NCBI GenBank assembly: GCA_023078555.1
Contig: JALAAN010000010.1
Span: 682,001 to 746,000 of the forward strand
Reading direction: 5' to 3'
Length of the DNA stretch: 64,000 nucleotides
Source: Ulva prolifera
Lineage: Eukaryota > Chlorophyta > Ulvophyceae > Ulvales > Ulvaceae
Each line of letters opens with the position of its first letter. Position 1 is the stretch's first letter. Position numbers and translations under genes: made by a program. The notes below the pieces were generated by a model. The model searched no databases, was not told where the DNA came from, and was given only the letters and a program-made list of their open reading frames with translations. Positions 1-10,957 of this stretch are shown here, piece by piece.

Positions 1-170
1 GGCAGCGTGCTCCCATGCCACTCATGCAGAAATCCCGCGCCTCACAAAAACATGTTCACAACATCACGTTAGGGGCTGAATCTTTGCACATGATGCTCTC
101 TATGTCAAAGGAATGTGGTCTAGAAGTTTGGAGGCAATCAAGTGATAAGTCAGGGCTAGGGCTGCTATCA

Positions 171-349
171 ATGTTGAAATGGCAGCGTGCTCCCATGCCC
201 CTCATGCAGAAATCTCGCCCTCACAAAAACAGGTTCCCAACCTCACGTTCGGGGCTGAATCTTTGCACATGATGCTCTCTATGTCAAAGGAATGTGGTGT
301 AGAAGTTTGGAGGCAATCAAGTGATAAGTCAGGGCTAGGGCTGCTGTCA
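171..349 (+). repeat. 179-bp monomer form
   Basis: This form is one base shorter than the 180-bp form. The difference is at monomer position 49: 'tctcgccctcac' (or 'tctcgccctcgc') in place of 'tcccgcgcctcac' or 'tctcgcacctcac'. The missing base is the G/A of a variable CpG/CpA site. Two subtypes are common: '...ccctcacaaaaac', usually followed by 'gttcgggg' or 'gttagggg', and '...ccctcgcaaaaac', usually part of the 'aaattaatg' class. Each 179-bp unit shifts the reading frame of the array, so the order of 179- and 180-bp units sets where open frames begin and end. About a third of all monomers are of this form, and their order makes a useful bar code of the higher-order repeats. Confidence 0.92.
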
Positions 350-529
350 ATGTTGAAATGGCAGCGTGCTCCCATGCCCCTCATGCAGAAATCCCGCGCC
401 TCACAAAAACATGTTCCCAACCTCACGTTAGGGGCTGAATCTTTGCACATGATGCTCTCTATGTCAAAGGAATGTGGTGTAGAAGTTTGGAGGCCATCAA
501 GTGATAAGTCAGGGCAAGGGTTGCTATCA
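350..529 (+). repeat. Reference 180-bp monomer
   Basis: A full-length example used here for monomer coordinates 1-180. It starts at ATGTTGAAA. Main variable sites: 10 (t/a, 'aaatgg' or 'aaaagg'); 17-18 ('gcgtgc', 'gcgcgc', 'gcacgc'); 23, 25 and 26 ('cccatgcc' or 'ctcccgcc'); 30 (a/c); 45 and 49 ('tcccgcgcc' or 'tctcgcacc'); 54 (a/g); 63 ('caggtt' or 'catgtt'); 71, 73, 78 and 81 around 'aacctcacgttagg'; 105 ('gatgct' or 'gatact'); 112 ('ctatgtc' or 'ctttgtc'); 118 ('caaagg' or 'cacagg'); 127-130 ('tggtgtag', 'tggtctag', 'tgctctag', 'tcatgtag'); and the last 30 bases ('agggctagggctgct' or 'agggcaagggttgct'). The same few states are reshuffled throughout the array, which points to gene conversion and unequal exchange more than independent mutation. 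One strand reads as an open 60-codon frame, explained by the length being a multiple of three. Confidence 0.93.
441..469. other. Imperfect inverted repeat (hairpin-capable dyad) in each monomer
   Basis: Within the monomer, CTTTG-C-ACAT at 441-450 can pair with ATGT-CAAAG at 461-469. This gives nine base pairs with one bulged C and a ten-base loop (gatgctctct, 451-460), at monomer positions 92-120. The dyad is present in most units. It is weakened in the 'ctttgtc' state (monomer 112 a to t), the 'cacagg' state (118 a to c) and the 'aaattaatg' class (120 g to t). Dyads and other non-B structures are enriched in many centromeric satellites that lack CENP-B boxes (established observation). Any role here is inference. 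Confidence 0.6.
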
Positions 530-2683
530 ATTTTGAAATGGCAGCGCGCTCTCCCGCCACTCATGCAGAAATCCCGCGCTTCACAAAAACAGGTTCCCAA
601 CCTCATGTTAGGGGCTGAATCTTTGCACATGATGCTCTCTATGTCAAAGGAATGTGGTGTAGAAGTTTGGAGGCAATCAATTGATAAGTCAGGGCTAGGG
701 CTGCTATCAATGTTGAAATGGCAGCACGCTCTCCCGCCACTCATGCAGAAATCTCGCCCTCGCAAAAACATGTTCCCAACCTCACGTTAGGGGCTGAATC
801 TTTGCACATGATGCTCTCTATGTCAAAGGAATGTGGTGTAGAAGTTTGGAGGCAATCAAGTGATAAGTCAGGGCTAGGGCTGCTATCAATGTTGAAATGG
901 CAGCACGCTCTCCCGCCACTCATGCAGAAATCTCGCCCTCGCAAAAACAGGTTCCCAACCTCACGTTAGGGGCTGAATCTTTGCACATGATGCTCTCTAT
1001 GTCAAAGGAATGTGGTCTAGAAGTTTGGAGGCAATCAAGTGACAAGTCAGGGCAAGGGCTGCTATCAATGTTGAAATGGCAGCGCGCTCTCCCGCCACAC
1101 ATGCAGAAATCCCGCGCCTCACAAAAACATGTTCCCAACCTCACGTTAGGGGCTGAATCTTTGCACATGATGCTCTCTATGTCAAAGGAATGTGGTCTAG
1201 AAGTTTGGAGGCAATCAAGTGATAAGTCAGGGCTAGGGCGGCCATCAATGTTGAAATGGCAGCGTGCTCCCATGCCACTCATGCAGAAATCCCGCGCCTC
1301 ACAAAAACATGTTCACAACATCACGTTAGGGGCTGAATCTTTGCACATGATGCTCTCTATGTCAAAGGAATGTGGTCTAGAAGTTTGGAGGCAATCAAGT
1401 GATAAGTCAGGGCTAGGGCTGCTATCAATGTTGAAATGGCAGCGTGCTCCCATGCCCCTCATGCAGAAATCTCGCCCTCACAAAAACAGGTTCCCAACCT
1501 CACGTTCGGGGCTGAATCTTTGCACATGATGCTCTCTATGTCAAAGGAATGTGGTGTAGAAGTTTGGAGGCAATCAAGTGATAAGTCAGGGCTAGGGCTG
1601 CTGTCAATGTTGAAATGGCAGCGTGCTCCCATGCCCCTCATGCAGAAATCCCGCGCCTCACAAAAACATGTTCCCAACCTCACGTTAGGGGCTGAATCTT
1701 TGCACATGATGCTCTCTATGTCAAAGGAATGTGGTGTAGAAGTTTGGAGGCCATCAAGTGATAAGTCAGGGCAAGGGTTGCTATCAATTTTGAAAAGGCA
1801 GCGCGCTCTCCCGCCCCTCATGCAGAAATCCCGCGCCTCACAAAAACAGGTTCCCAACCTCACATTAGGGGCTGAATCTTTGCACATGATACTCTCTATG
1901 TCACAGGAATGTGGTCTAGAAGTTTGGAGGCAATCAAGTGATAAGTCAGGGCAAGGGCTCCTATCAATGTTGAAATGGCAGCGCGCTCTCCCGCCACTCA
2001 TGCAGAAATCTCGCCCTCACAAAAACAGGTTCCCAACCTCACGTTAGGGGCTGAATCTTTGCACATGATGCTCTCTATGTCAAAGGAATGTGGTCTAGAA
2101 GTTTGGAGGCAATCAAGTGACAAGTCAGGGCAAGGGTTGCTATCAATGTTGAAATGGCAGCGCGCTCTCCCGCCCCTCATGCAGAAATCTCGCCCTCACA
2201 AAAACAGGTTCCCAACCTCACGTTCGGGGCTGAATCTTTGCACATGATGCTCTCTATGTCAAAGGAATGTGGTGTAGAAGTTTGGAGGCAATCAAGTGAT
2301 AAGTCAGGGCAAGGGTTGCTATCAATGTTGAAAAGGCAGCGCGCTCTCCCGCCCCTCATGCAGAAATCCCGCGCCTCACAAAAACAGGTTCCCAACCTCA
2401 CGTTTGGGGCTGAATCTTTGCACATGATACTCTCTATGTCAAAGGAATGTCATGTAGAAGTTTGGAGGCAATCAAGTGATAAGTCAGGGCTAGGGCTGCT
2501 ATCAATGTTGAAATGGCAGCACGCTCTCCCGCCACTCATGCAGAAATCTCGCCCTCGCAAAAACAGGTTCCCAACCTCACTTTAGGGGCTGAATCTTTGC
2601 ACATGATGCTATCTATGTCAAATTAATGTGATGTGATGGTTTGGAGGCAATCAAGTGATAACTCAGGGCTAGGGCTGCTTTAA

Positions 2684-2863
2684 ATGTTGAAATGGCAGCG
2701 TGCTCCCATGCCACTCATGCAGAATTCTCGCACCTCACCAAAACAGGTTCCCAACCTCACCTTAGGGGCTGAATCTTTGCACATGATGCTCTCTATGTCA
2801 AAGGAATGTGGTGTAGAAGTTTGGAGGCAATCAAGTGATAAGTCAGGGCTAGGGCTGCTATCA
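2684..2863 (+). repeat. EcoRI-site monomer (example)
   Basis: This 180-bp monomer reads 'gcagaattctcgcacctcac' followed by 'caaaac' instead of 'aaaaac'. It carries the only EcoRI sites I find: 2722, 4697, 35601, 39015, 46204, 50697 and 62917 (first base of GAATTC). The predicted internal fragments are 1975, 30904, 3414, 7189, 4493 and 12220 bp. The monomer occurs only in domains 1 and 3, never between 4.7 and 35.6 kb. It usually follows an 'aaattaatg' monomer of the 'gatgg' subtype, which itself follows a monomer with 'aatgtcatgtag'. That makes a multi-monomer block, though at 39.0 kb the upstream part is replaced by a recombination joint. Confidence 0.9.
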
Positions 2864-3042
2864 ATGTTGAAATGGCAGTACGCTCTCCCGCCACTCATGC
2901 AGAAATCTCGCCCTCGCAAAAACAGGTTCCCAACCTCACGTTAGGGGCTGAATCTTTGCACATGATGCTATCTATGTCAAATTAATGTGATGTGAGGGTT
3001 TGGAGGCAATCAAGTGATAACTCAGGGCTAGGGCTGCTTTAA
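2864..3042 (+). repeat. 'aaattaatg' monomer class (example)
   Basis: About 45 monomers share a distinct right half: 'ctatctatgtcaaattaatg', then 'tgatgtgagggtttgg', then 'gataactcag', usually ending 'gctttaaatg' (a DraI site). The example is 179 bp with the 'ccctcgcaaaaac' left half. Members put stop codons in the forward frame and so end most forward open frames. Other members lie for example near 2621, 4596, 7106, 9978, 13034, 17345, 20216, 24707, 29916, 33880, 36215, 43766, 48437, 52391, 57603 and 63173. A subtype reads 'tgatgtgatggtttgg' and precedes the EcoRI-site monomer at 2.6, 4.6, 35.5, 46.1, 50.6 and 62.8 kb. Because the changes travel together over about 70 bp, this looks like one divergent ancestral variant that has been spread through the array. 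Confidence 0.88.
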
Positions 3043-3222
3043 ATGTTGAAATGGCAGCGTGCTCCCAAGCCACTCATGCAGAAATCTCGCACCTCACAAA
3101 AACAGGTTCCCATCCTCACCTTAGGGGCTGAATCTTTGCACATGATGCTCTCTATGTCAAAGGAATGTGGTGTAGAAGTTTGGAGGCAATCAAGTGATAA
3201 GTCAGGGCTAGGGCTGCCATCA
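3043..3222 (+). repeat. 'cccaagcc' monomer (example)
   Basis: This 180-bp monomer has 'gctcccaagccactc' (monomer 26 t to a) and usually 'ttcccatcctcacc' (71 a to t). It nearly always follows an 'aaattaatg' monomer. It is present in all three domains, for example at 3043, 5018, 10043, 13096, 17405, 19920, 22435, 24771, 29981, 35922, 39336, 46525, 51018, 52455 and 53892. In 44.6-54.0 kb its copies carry 'caccctagggg' (an AvrII site CCTAGG) instead of 'caccttagggg', which marks a young sub-lineage. Exceptions are the copies at 7.16 kb (left half only, then a different right half) and 14.17 kb ('cccaacc'). Confidence 0.85.
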
Positions 3223-3659
3223 ATGTTGAAATGGCAGCGTGCTCCCATGCCACTCATGCAGAAATCTCGCCCTCGCAAAAACAGGTTCCCAACCTCACGT
3301 TAGGGGCTGAATCTTTGCACATGATGCTCTCTATGTCAAAGGAATGTGCTCTAGAAGTTTGGAGGCAATCAAGTGATAAGTCAGGGCTAGGGCTGCTATC
3401 AATGTTGAAATGGCAGCGTGCTCCCATGCCCCTCATGCAGAAATCCCGCGCCTCACAAAAACATGTTCCCAACCTCACGTTAGGGGCTGAATCTTTGCAC
3501 ATGATGCTCTCTATGTCAAAGGAATGTGGTGTAGAAGTTTGGAGGCCATCAAGTGATAAGTCAGGGCAAGGGTTGCTATCAATTTTGAAAAGGCAGCGCG
3601 CTCTCCCGCCCCTCATGCAGAAATCCCGCGCCTCACAAAAACAGGTTCCCAACCTCACA

Positions 3660-5420
3660 TTAGGGGCTGAATCTTTGCACATGATGCTCTCTATGTCAAA
3701 GGAATGTGGTGTAGAAGTTTGGAGGCCATCAAGTGATAAGTCAGGGCAAGGGTTGCTATCAATTTTGAAAAGGCAGCGCGCTCTCCCGCCCCTCATGCAG
3801 AAATCCCGCGCCTCACAAAAACAGGTTCCCAACCTCACATTAGGGGCTGAATCTTTGCACATGATACTCTCTATGTCACAGGAATGTGGTCTAGAAGTTT
3901 GGAGGCAATCAAGTGATAAGTCAGGGCAAGGGCTCCTATCAATGTTGAAATGGCAGCGCGCTCTCCCGCCACTCATGCAGAAATCTCGCCCTCACAAAAA
4001 CAGGTTCCCAACCTCACGTTAGGGGCTGAATCTTTGCACATGATGCTCTCTATGTCAAAGGAATGTGGTCTAGAAGTTTGGAGGCAATCAAGTGACAAGT
4101 CAGGGCAAGGGTTGCTATCAATGTTGAAATGGCAGCGCGCTCTCCCGCCCCTCATGCAGAAATCTCGCCCTCACAAAAACAGGTTCCCAACCTCACGTTC
4201 GGGGCTGAATCTTTGCACATGATGCTCTCTATGTCAAAGGAATGTGGTGTAGAAGTTTGGAGGCAATCAAGTGATAAGTCAGGGCAAGGGTTGCTATCAA
4301 TGTTGAAAAGGCAGCGCGCTCTCCCGCCCCTCATGCAGAAATCCCGCGCCTCACAAAAACAGGTTCCCAACCTCACGTTTGGGGCTGAATCTTTGCACAT
4401 GATACTCTCTATGTCAAAGGAATGTCATGTAGAAGTTTGGAGGCAATCAAGTGATAAGTCAGGGCTAGGGCTGCTATCAATGTTGAAATGGCAGCACGCT
4501 CTCCCGCCACTCATGCAGAAATCTCGCCCTCGCAAAAACAGGTTCCCAACCTCACTTTAGGGGCTGAATCTTTGCACATGATGCTATCTATGTCAAATTA
4601 ATGTGATGTGATGGTTTGGAGGCAATCAAGTGATAACTCAGGGCTAGGGCTGCTTTAAATGTTGAAATGGCAGCGTGCTCCCATGCCACTCATGCAGAAT
4701 TCTCGCACCTCACCAAAACAGGTTCCCAACCTCACCTTAGGGGCTGAATCTTTGCACATGATGCTCTCTATGTCAAAGGAATGTGGTGTAGAAGTTTGGA
4801 GGCAATCAAGTGATAAGTCAGGGCTAGGGCTGCTATCAATGTTGAAATGGCAGTACGCTCTCCCGCCACTCATGCAGAAATCTCGCCCTCGCAAAAACAG
4901 GTTCCCAACCTCACGTTAGGGGCTGAATCTTTGCACATGATGCTATCTATGTCAAATTAATGTGATGTGAGGGTTTGGAGGCAATCAAGTGATAACTCAG
5001 GGCTAGGGCTGCTTTAAATGTTGAAATGGCAGCGTGCTCCCAAGCCACTCATGCAGAAATCTCGCACCTCACAAAAACAGGTTCCCATCCTCACCTTAGG
5101 GGCTGAATCTTTGCACATGATGCTCTCTATGTCAAAGGAATGTGGTGTAGAAGTTTGGAGGCAATCAAGTGATAAGTCAGGGCTAGGGCTGCCATCAATG
5201 TTGAAATGGCAGCGTGCTCCCATGCCACTCATGCAGAAATCTCGCCCTCGCAAAAACAGGTTCCCAACCTCACGTTAGGGGCTGAATCTTTGCACATGAT
5301 GCTCTCTATGTCAAAGGAATGTGCTCTAGAAGTTTGGAGGCAATCAAGTGATAAGTCAGGGCTAGGGCTGCTATCAATGTTGAAATGGCAGCGTGCTCCC
5401 ATGCCCCTCATGCAGAAATC
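3660..5420 (+). repeat. 1975-bp-offset duplication, right copy
   Basis: Second copy of the block at 1685-3445. It ends at the transition to domain 2. The last monomers (from 5198) already carry 'aatgtgctctag', the state that dominates domain 2, and it first appears in the left copy near 3348. The domain 1 to domain 2 change is therefore gradual, not a sharp joint. Confidence 0.86.
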
Positions 5421-5734
5421 TCGCCCTCACAAAAACAGGTTCCCAACCTCACGTTCGGGGCTGAATCTTTGCACATGATGCTCTCTATGTCAAAGGAATG
5501 TGCTCTAGAAGTTTGGAGGCAATCAAGTGATAAGTCAGGGCTAGGGCTGCTATCAATGTTGAAATGGCAGCGTGCTCCCATGCCCCTCATGCAGAAATCT
5601 CGCCCTCACAAAAACAGGTTCCCAACCTCACGTTCGGGGCTGAATCTTTGCACATGATGCTCTCTATGTCAAAGGAATGTGCTCTAGAAGTTTGGAGGCA
5701 ATCAAGTGATAAGTCAGGGCTAGGGCTGCTATCA
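5377..5734 (+). repeat. Single-monomer tandem duplication
   Basis: Two consecutive 179-bp monomers (5377-5555 and 5556-5734) are identical base for base. Both have 'cccatgcccctc', 'ccctcacaaaaac', 'gttcgggg' and 'aatgtgctctag'. The monomer before them (5198) has the same right half. This is the smallest-scale duplication seen and suggests slippage or unequal exchange by one unit. Confidence 0.9.
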
Positions 5735-5913
5735 ATGTTGAAATGGCACGCGCTCTCCCGCCACTCATGCAGAAATCCCGCGCCTCACAAAAACAGGTTC
5801 CCAACCTCACCTTAGGGGCTGAATCTTTGCACATGATGCTCTCTATGTCAAAGGAATGTGGTGTAGAAGTTTGGAGGCAATCAAGTGATAAGTCAGGGCT
5901 AGGGCTGCTTTAA
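5735..5913 (+). repeat. 1-bp-deleted monomer 'ggcacgcgctc' (first of five)
   Basis: 'aaatggcacgcgctctcc' replaces 'aaatggcagcgcgctctcc', a one-base loss near monomer position 15, so this monomer is 179 bp by a different route from the common short form. Further copies start at 15969, 21357, 23513 and 28005. All lie in domain 2 and all share the flanking order: a 'gttcgggg' short monomer before, and a monomer ending 'gctttaaatg' then 'tctcgcacctcac' after. The marker therefore descends from one event and tags five copies of the same higher-order block (offsets 10234, 5388, 2156 and 4492 bp). Confidence 0.9.
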
Positions 5914-7914
5914 ATGTTGAAATGGCAGCGTGCTCCCATGCCACTCATGCAGAAATCTCGCACCTCACAAAAACAGGTTCCCAACCTCACCTTAGGGGCT
6001 GAATCTTTGCACATGATGCTCTCTATGTCAAAGGAATGTGGTGTAGAAGTTTGGAGGCAATCAAGTGATAAGTCAGGGCTAGGGCTGCTATCAATGTTGA
6101 AATGGCAGCGCGCTCTCCCGCCACTCATGCAGAAATCCCGCGCCTCACAAAAACAGGTTCCCAACCTCACGTTAGGGGCTGAATCTTTGCACATGATGCT
6201 CTCTTTGTCAAAGGAATGTGGTCTAGAAGTTTGGAGGCAATCAAGTGATAAGTCAGGGCAAGGGTTGCTATCAATGTTGAAAAGGCAGCGCGCTCTCCCG
6301 CCCCTCATGCAGAAATCCCGCGCCTCACAAAAACAGGTTCCCAACCTCACGTTTGGGGCTGAATCCATGCACATGATACTCTCTATGTCAAAGGAATGTG
6401 GTGTAGAAGTTTGGAGGCAATCAAGTGATAAGTCAGGGCAAGGGCTGCTATCAATGTTGAAAAGGCAGCGCGCTCTCCCGCCCCTCATGCAGAAATCTCG
6501 CCCTCACAAAAACAGGTTCCCAACCTCACGTTAGGTGCTGAATCTTTGCACATGATGCTCTCTATGTCAAAGGAATGTGGTGTAGAAGTTTGGAGGCAAT
6601 CAAGTGATAAGTCAGGGCTAGGGCTGCCATCAATGTTGAAATGGCAGCGTGCTCCCATGCCACTCATGCAGAAATCCCGCGCCTCACAAAAACATGTTCC
6701 CAACATCACGTTAGGGGCTGAATCTTTGCACATGATGCTCTCTATGTCAAAGGAATGTGGTGTAGAAGTTTGGAGGCAATCAAGTGATAAGTCAGGGCTA
6801 GGGCTGCCATCAATGTTGAAATGGCAGCGTGCTCCCATGCCACTCATGCAGAAATCTCGCCCTCGCAAAAACAGGTTCCCAACCTCACGTTAGGGGCTGA
6901 ATCTTTGCACATGATGCTCTCTATGTCAAAGGAATGTGCTCTAGAAGTTTGGAGGCAATCAAGTGATAAGTCAGGGCTAGGGCTGCTATCAATGTTGAAA
7001 TGGCAGCGCGCTCTCCCGCCACTCATGCAGAAATCTCGCCCTCGCAAAAACAGGTTCCCAACCTCACGTTAGGGGCTGAATCTTTGCACATGATGCTATC
7101 TATGTCAAATTAATGTGATGTGAGGGTTTGGAGGCAATCAAGTGCTAACTCAGGGCTAGGGCTGCTTTAAATGTTGAAATGGCAGCGTGCTCCCAAGCCA
7201 CTCATGCAGAAATCTCGCCCTCACAAAAACAGGTTCCCAACCTCACGTTAGGGGCTGAATCTTTGCACATGATGCTCTCTATGTCAAAGGAATGTGGTGT
7301 AGAAGTTTGGAGGCAATCAAGTGATAAATCAGGGCTAGGGCTGCCATCAATGTTGAAATGGCAGCGTGCTCCCATGCCACTCATGCAGAAATCCCGCGCC
7401 TCACAAAAACATTTTCCCAACATCACGTTAGGGGCTGAATCTTTGCACATGATGCTCTCTATGTCAAAGGAATGTGCTCTAGAAGTTTGGAGGCAATCAA
7501 GTGATAAGTCAGGGCTAGGGCTGCTATCAATGTTGAAATGGCAGCGTGCTCCCATGCCCCTCATGCAGAAATCTCGCCCTCACAAAAACAGGTTCCCAAC
7601 CTCACGTTCGGGGCTGAATCTTTGCACATGATGCTCTCTATGTCAAAGGAATGTGGTGTAGAAGTTTGGAGGCAATCAAGTGATAAGTCAGGGCAAGGGC
7701 TGCTATCAATGTTGAAAAGGCAGCGCGCTCTCCCGCCCCTCATGCAGAAATCTCGCCCTCACAAAAACAGGTTCCCAACCTCACGTTAGGGGCTGAATCT
7801 TTGCACATGATGCTCTCTATGTCAAAGGAATGTGGTGTAGAAGTTTGGAGGCAATCAAGTGATAAGTCAGGGCTAGGGCTGCCATCAATGTTGAAATGGC
7901 AGCGTGCTCCCATG
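5914..7914 (+). repeat. Domain 2 monomers, unduplicated stretch
   Basis: These are ordinary monomers of the domain 2 repertoire: 'tctcgcacctcac', then 'ctctttgtc', then 'aaaaggcag' with 'gtttgggg' and 'gatactc', then short forms. The order is also seen near 16148, 20279, 21536, 23692 and 26029. Private substitutions are 'gaatccatgcac' near 6362 (normally 'gaatctttgcac'), 'gttaggtgctg' near 6533 and 'agtgctaactc' near 7141. No full-length duplicate of this stretch was found within the window. Confidence 0.7.
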
Positions 7915-10900
7915 CCACTCATGCAGAAATCCCGCGCCTCACAAAAACATGTTCCCAACATCACGTTAGGGGCTGAATCTTTGCACATGATGCTCTCTAT
8001 GTCAAAGGAATGTGCTCTAGAAGTTTGGAGGCAATCAAGTGATAAGTCAGGGCAAGGGTTGCTATCAATGTTGAAAAGGCAGCGCGCTCTCCCGCCCCTC
8101 ATGCAGAAATCCCGCGCCTCACAAAAACAGGTTCCCAACCTCACGTTTGGGGCTGAATCTTTGCACATGATACTCTCTATGTCAAAGGAATGTGGTGTAG
8201 AAGTTTGGAGGCAATCAAGTGATAAGTCAGGGCAAGGGCTGCTATCAATGTTGAAAAGGCAGCGCGCTCTCCCGCCCCTCATGCAGAAATCTCGCCCTCA
8301 CAAAAACAGGTTCCCAACCTCACGTTAGGGGCTGAATCTTTGCACATGATGCTCTCTATGTCAAAGGAATGTGGTGTAGAAGTTTGGAGGCAATCAAGTG
8401 ATAAGTCAGGGCTAGGGCTGCCATCAATGTTGAAATGGCAGCGTGCTCCCATTCCACTCATGCAGAAATCCCGCGCCTCACAAAAACAGGTTCCCAACCT
8501 CACGTTTGGGGCTGAATCTTTGCACATGATACTCTCTATGTCAAAGGAATGTGGTGTAGAAGTTTGGAGGCAATCAAGTGATAAGTCAGGGCAAGGGCTG
8601 CTATCAATGTTGAAAAGGCAGCGCGCTCTCCCGCCCCTCATGCAGAAATCTCGCCCTCACAAAAACAAGTTCCCAACCTCACGTTAGGGGCTGAATCTTT
8701 GCACATGATGCTCTCTATGTCAAAGGAATGTGGTGTAGAAGTTTGGAGGCAATCAAGTGATAAGTCAGGGCTAGGGCTGCCATCAATGTTGAAATGGCAG
8801 CGTGCTCCCATGCCACTCATGCAGAAATCCCGCGCCTCACAAAAACATTTTCCCAACATCACGTTAGGGGCTGAATCTTTGCACATGATGCTCTCTATGT
8901 CAAAGGAATGTGCTCTAGAAGTTTGGAGGCAATCAAGTGATAAGTCAGGGCTAGGGCTGCTATCAATGTTGAAATGGCAGCGCGCTCTCCCGCCACTCAT
9001 GCAGAAATCCCGCGCCTCACAAAAACAGGTTCCCAACCTCACGTTAGGGGCTGAATCTTTGCACATGATGCTCTCTTTGTCAAAGGAGAGTGGTCTAGAA
9101 GTTTGGAGGCAATCAAGTGATAAGTCAGGGCAAGGGTTGCTATCAATGTTGAAAAGGCAGCGCGCTCTCCCGCCCCTCATGCAGAAATCCCGCGCCTCAC
9201 AAAAACAGGTTCCCAACCTCACGTTTGGGGCTGAATCTTTGCACATGATACTCTCTATGTCAAAGGAATGTGGTGTAGAAGTTTGGAGGCAATCAAGGGA
9301 TAAGTCAGGGCAAGGGCTGCTATCAATGTTGAAAAGGCAGCGCGCTCTCCCGCCCCTCATGCAGAAATCGGGCCCTCACAAAAACAGGTTCCCAACCTCA
9401 CGTTAGGGGCTGAATCTTTGCACATGATGCTCTCTATGTCAAAGGAATGTGGTGTAGAAGTTTGGAGGCAATCAAGTGATAAGTCAGGGCTAGGGCTGCC
9501 ATCAATGTTGAAATGGCAGCGTGCTCCCATGCCACTCATGCAGAAATCCCGCGCCTCACAAAAACATGTTCCCAACATCACGTTAGGGGCTGAATCTTTG
9601 CACATGATGCTCTCTATGTCAAAGGAATGTGCTCTAGAAGTTTGGAGGCAATCAAGTGATAAGTCAGGGCTAGGGCTGCTATCAATGTTGAAATGGCAGC
9701 GTGCTCCCATGCCCCTCATGCAGAAATCTCGCCCTCACAAAAACAGGTTCCCAACCGCACGTTCGGGGCTGAATCTTTGCACATGATGCTCTCTATGTCA
9801 AAGGAATGTGGTGTAGAAGTTTGGAGGCAATCAAGTGATAAGTCAGGGCTAGGGCTGCTATCAATGTTGAAATGGCAGCGCGCTCTCCCGCCACTCATGC
9901 AGAAATCTCGCCCTCGCAAAAACAGGTTCCCAACCTCACGTTAGGGGCTGAATCTTTGCACATGATGCTATCTATGTCAAATTAATGTGATGTGAGGGTT
10001 TGGAGGCAATCAAGTGATAACTCAGGGCTAGGGCTGCTTTAAATGTTGAAATGGCAGCGTGCTCCCAAGCCACTCATGCAGAAATCTCGCACCTCACAAA
10101 AACAGGTTCCCATCCTCACCTTAGGGGCTGAATCTTTGCACATGATGCTCTCTATGTCAAAGGAATGTGGTGTAGAAGTTTGGAGGCAATCAAGTGATAA
10201 GTCAGGGCTAGGGCTGCTATCAATGTTGAAATGGCAGCACGCTCTCCCGCCACTCATGCAGAAATCTCGCCCTCGCAAAAACAGGTTCCCAACCTCACGT
10301 TAGGGGCTGAATCTTTGCACATGATGCTATCTATGTCAAATTAATGTGATGTGAGGGTTTGGAGGCAATCAAGTGATAACTCAGGGCTAGGGCTGCTTTA
10401 AATGTTGAAATGGCAGCGTGCTCCCATGCCACTCATGCAGAAATCTCGCCCTCACAAAAACAGGTTCCCAACCTCACGTTAGGGGCTGAATCTTTGCACA
10501 TGATGCTCTCTATGTCAAAGGAATGTGGTGTAGAAGTTTGGAGGCAATCAAGTGATAAGTCAGGGCTAGGGCTGCCATCAATGTTGAAATGGCAGCGTGC
10601 TCCCATGCCACTCATGCAGAAATCCCGCGCCTCACAAAAACATGTTCCCAACATCACGTTAGGGGCTGAATCTTTGCACATGATGCTCTCTATGTCAAAG
10701 GAATGTGCTCTAGAAGTTTGGAGGCAATCAAGTGATAAGTCAGGGCTAGGGCTGCTTTAAATGTTGAAATGGCAGCGTGCTCCCATGCCACTCATGCAGA
10801 AATCTCGCACCTCACAAAAACAGGTTCCCAACCTCACCTTAGGGGCTGAATCTTTGCACATGATGCTCTCTATGTCAAAGGAATGTGGTGTAGAAGTTTG

Positions 10901-10957
10901 GAGGCAATCAAGTGATAAGTCAGGGCTAGGGCTGCTATCAATGTTGAAATGGCAGCG
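7915..10957 (+). repeat. 3053-bp tandem duplication, left copy (17 monomers)
   Basis: This matches 10968-14010 at offset 3053 with no difference found. The copies share several otherwise rare states: 'cccattcc' (about 8451 and 11504), 'ggagagtgg' (about 9086 and 12139), 'caagggataag' (about 9295 and 12348), 'atcgggccctc' (an ApaI site at 9370 and 12423) and 'ccaaccgcacg' (about 9753 and 12806). The edges are 7914 (g) against 10967 (t), and 10958 (t) against 14011 (c). The copies therefore abut with the joint inside 10958-10967. Confidence 0.92.

Larger units (their letters stand above)
1..1795 (+). repeat. 7-monomer higher-order repeat, 1257-bp offset
   Basis: Bases 1-538 match 1258-1795 without a difference that I could find, an offset of 1257 bp or seven monomers. 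The match includes the rare 'ttcacaacatc' state (near 53 and 1310), 'aggccatcaag' and 'caattttgaaa'. The match ends at 539 (t) against 1796 (a). The left copy is cut by the window edge, so the duplication continues outside. The rare states shared with 34-61 kb place this segment with domain 3. The monomers at about 539-1257 are single here. One of them has private changes ('cctcatgtta' near 604 and 'caattgataag' near 678) and another has 'gggcggcc' near 1236. Confidence 0.85.
1685..3445 (+). repeat. 1975-bp-offset duplication, left copy
   Basis: This block matches 3660-5420 at an offset of 1975 bp (eleven monomers) with no difference seen on line-by-line reading. Shared rare features include 'cacattagg' (about 1862 and 3837), 'gcagtacgc' (about 2877 and 4852), the EcoRI monomers at 2722 and 4697 and two 'aaattaatg' monomers each. 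The match starts after 1684 (g against a) and ends before 3446 (c against t). The two copies are separated by 214 bp, which contain one additional monomer repeat of the 'aggccatcaag' type. Confidence 0.88.

Noticed and set aside
350-529. Telomere-like repeat 'agggctagggct'
   Set aside because: There are only two hexamer copies per monomer, often changed to 'agggcaagggtt'. No longer run exists, and two G-triplets are too few for a quadruplex.
350-529. p53-type half site 'aaacatgttc'
   Set aside because: It matches a degenerate ten-base consensus by chance, is present only in the 'catgtt' state, and has no second half site nearby.
350-529. Ancestral 90-bp dimer structure of the monomer
   Set aside because: The two halves share only short words such as 'ggggctg/gggctgct' and 'atgttgaaa/atgtcaaag'. 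I could not align them convincingly by eye.
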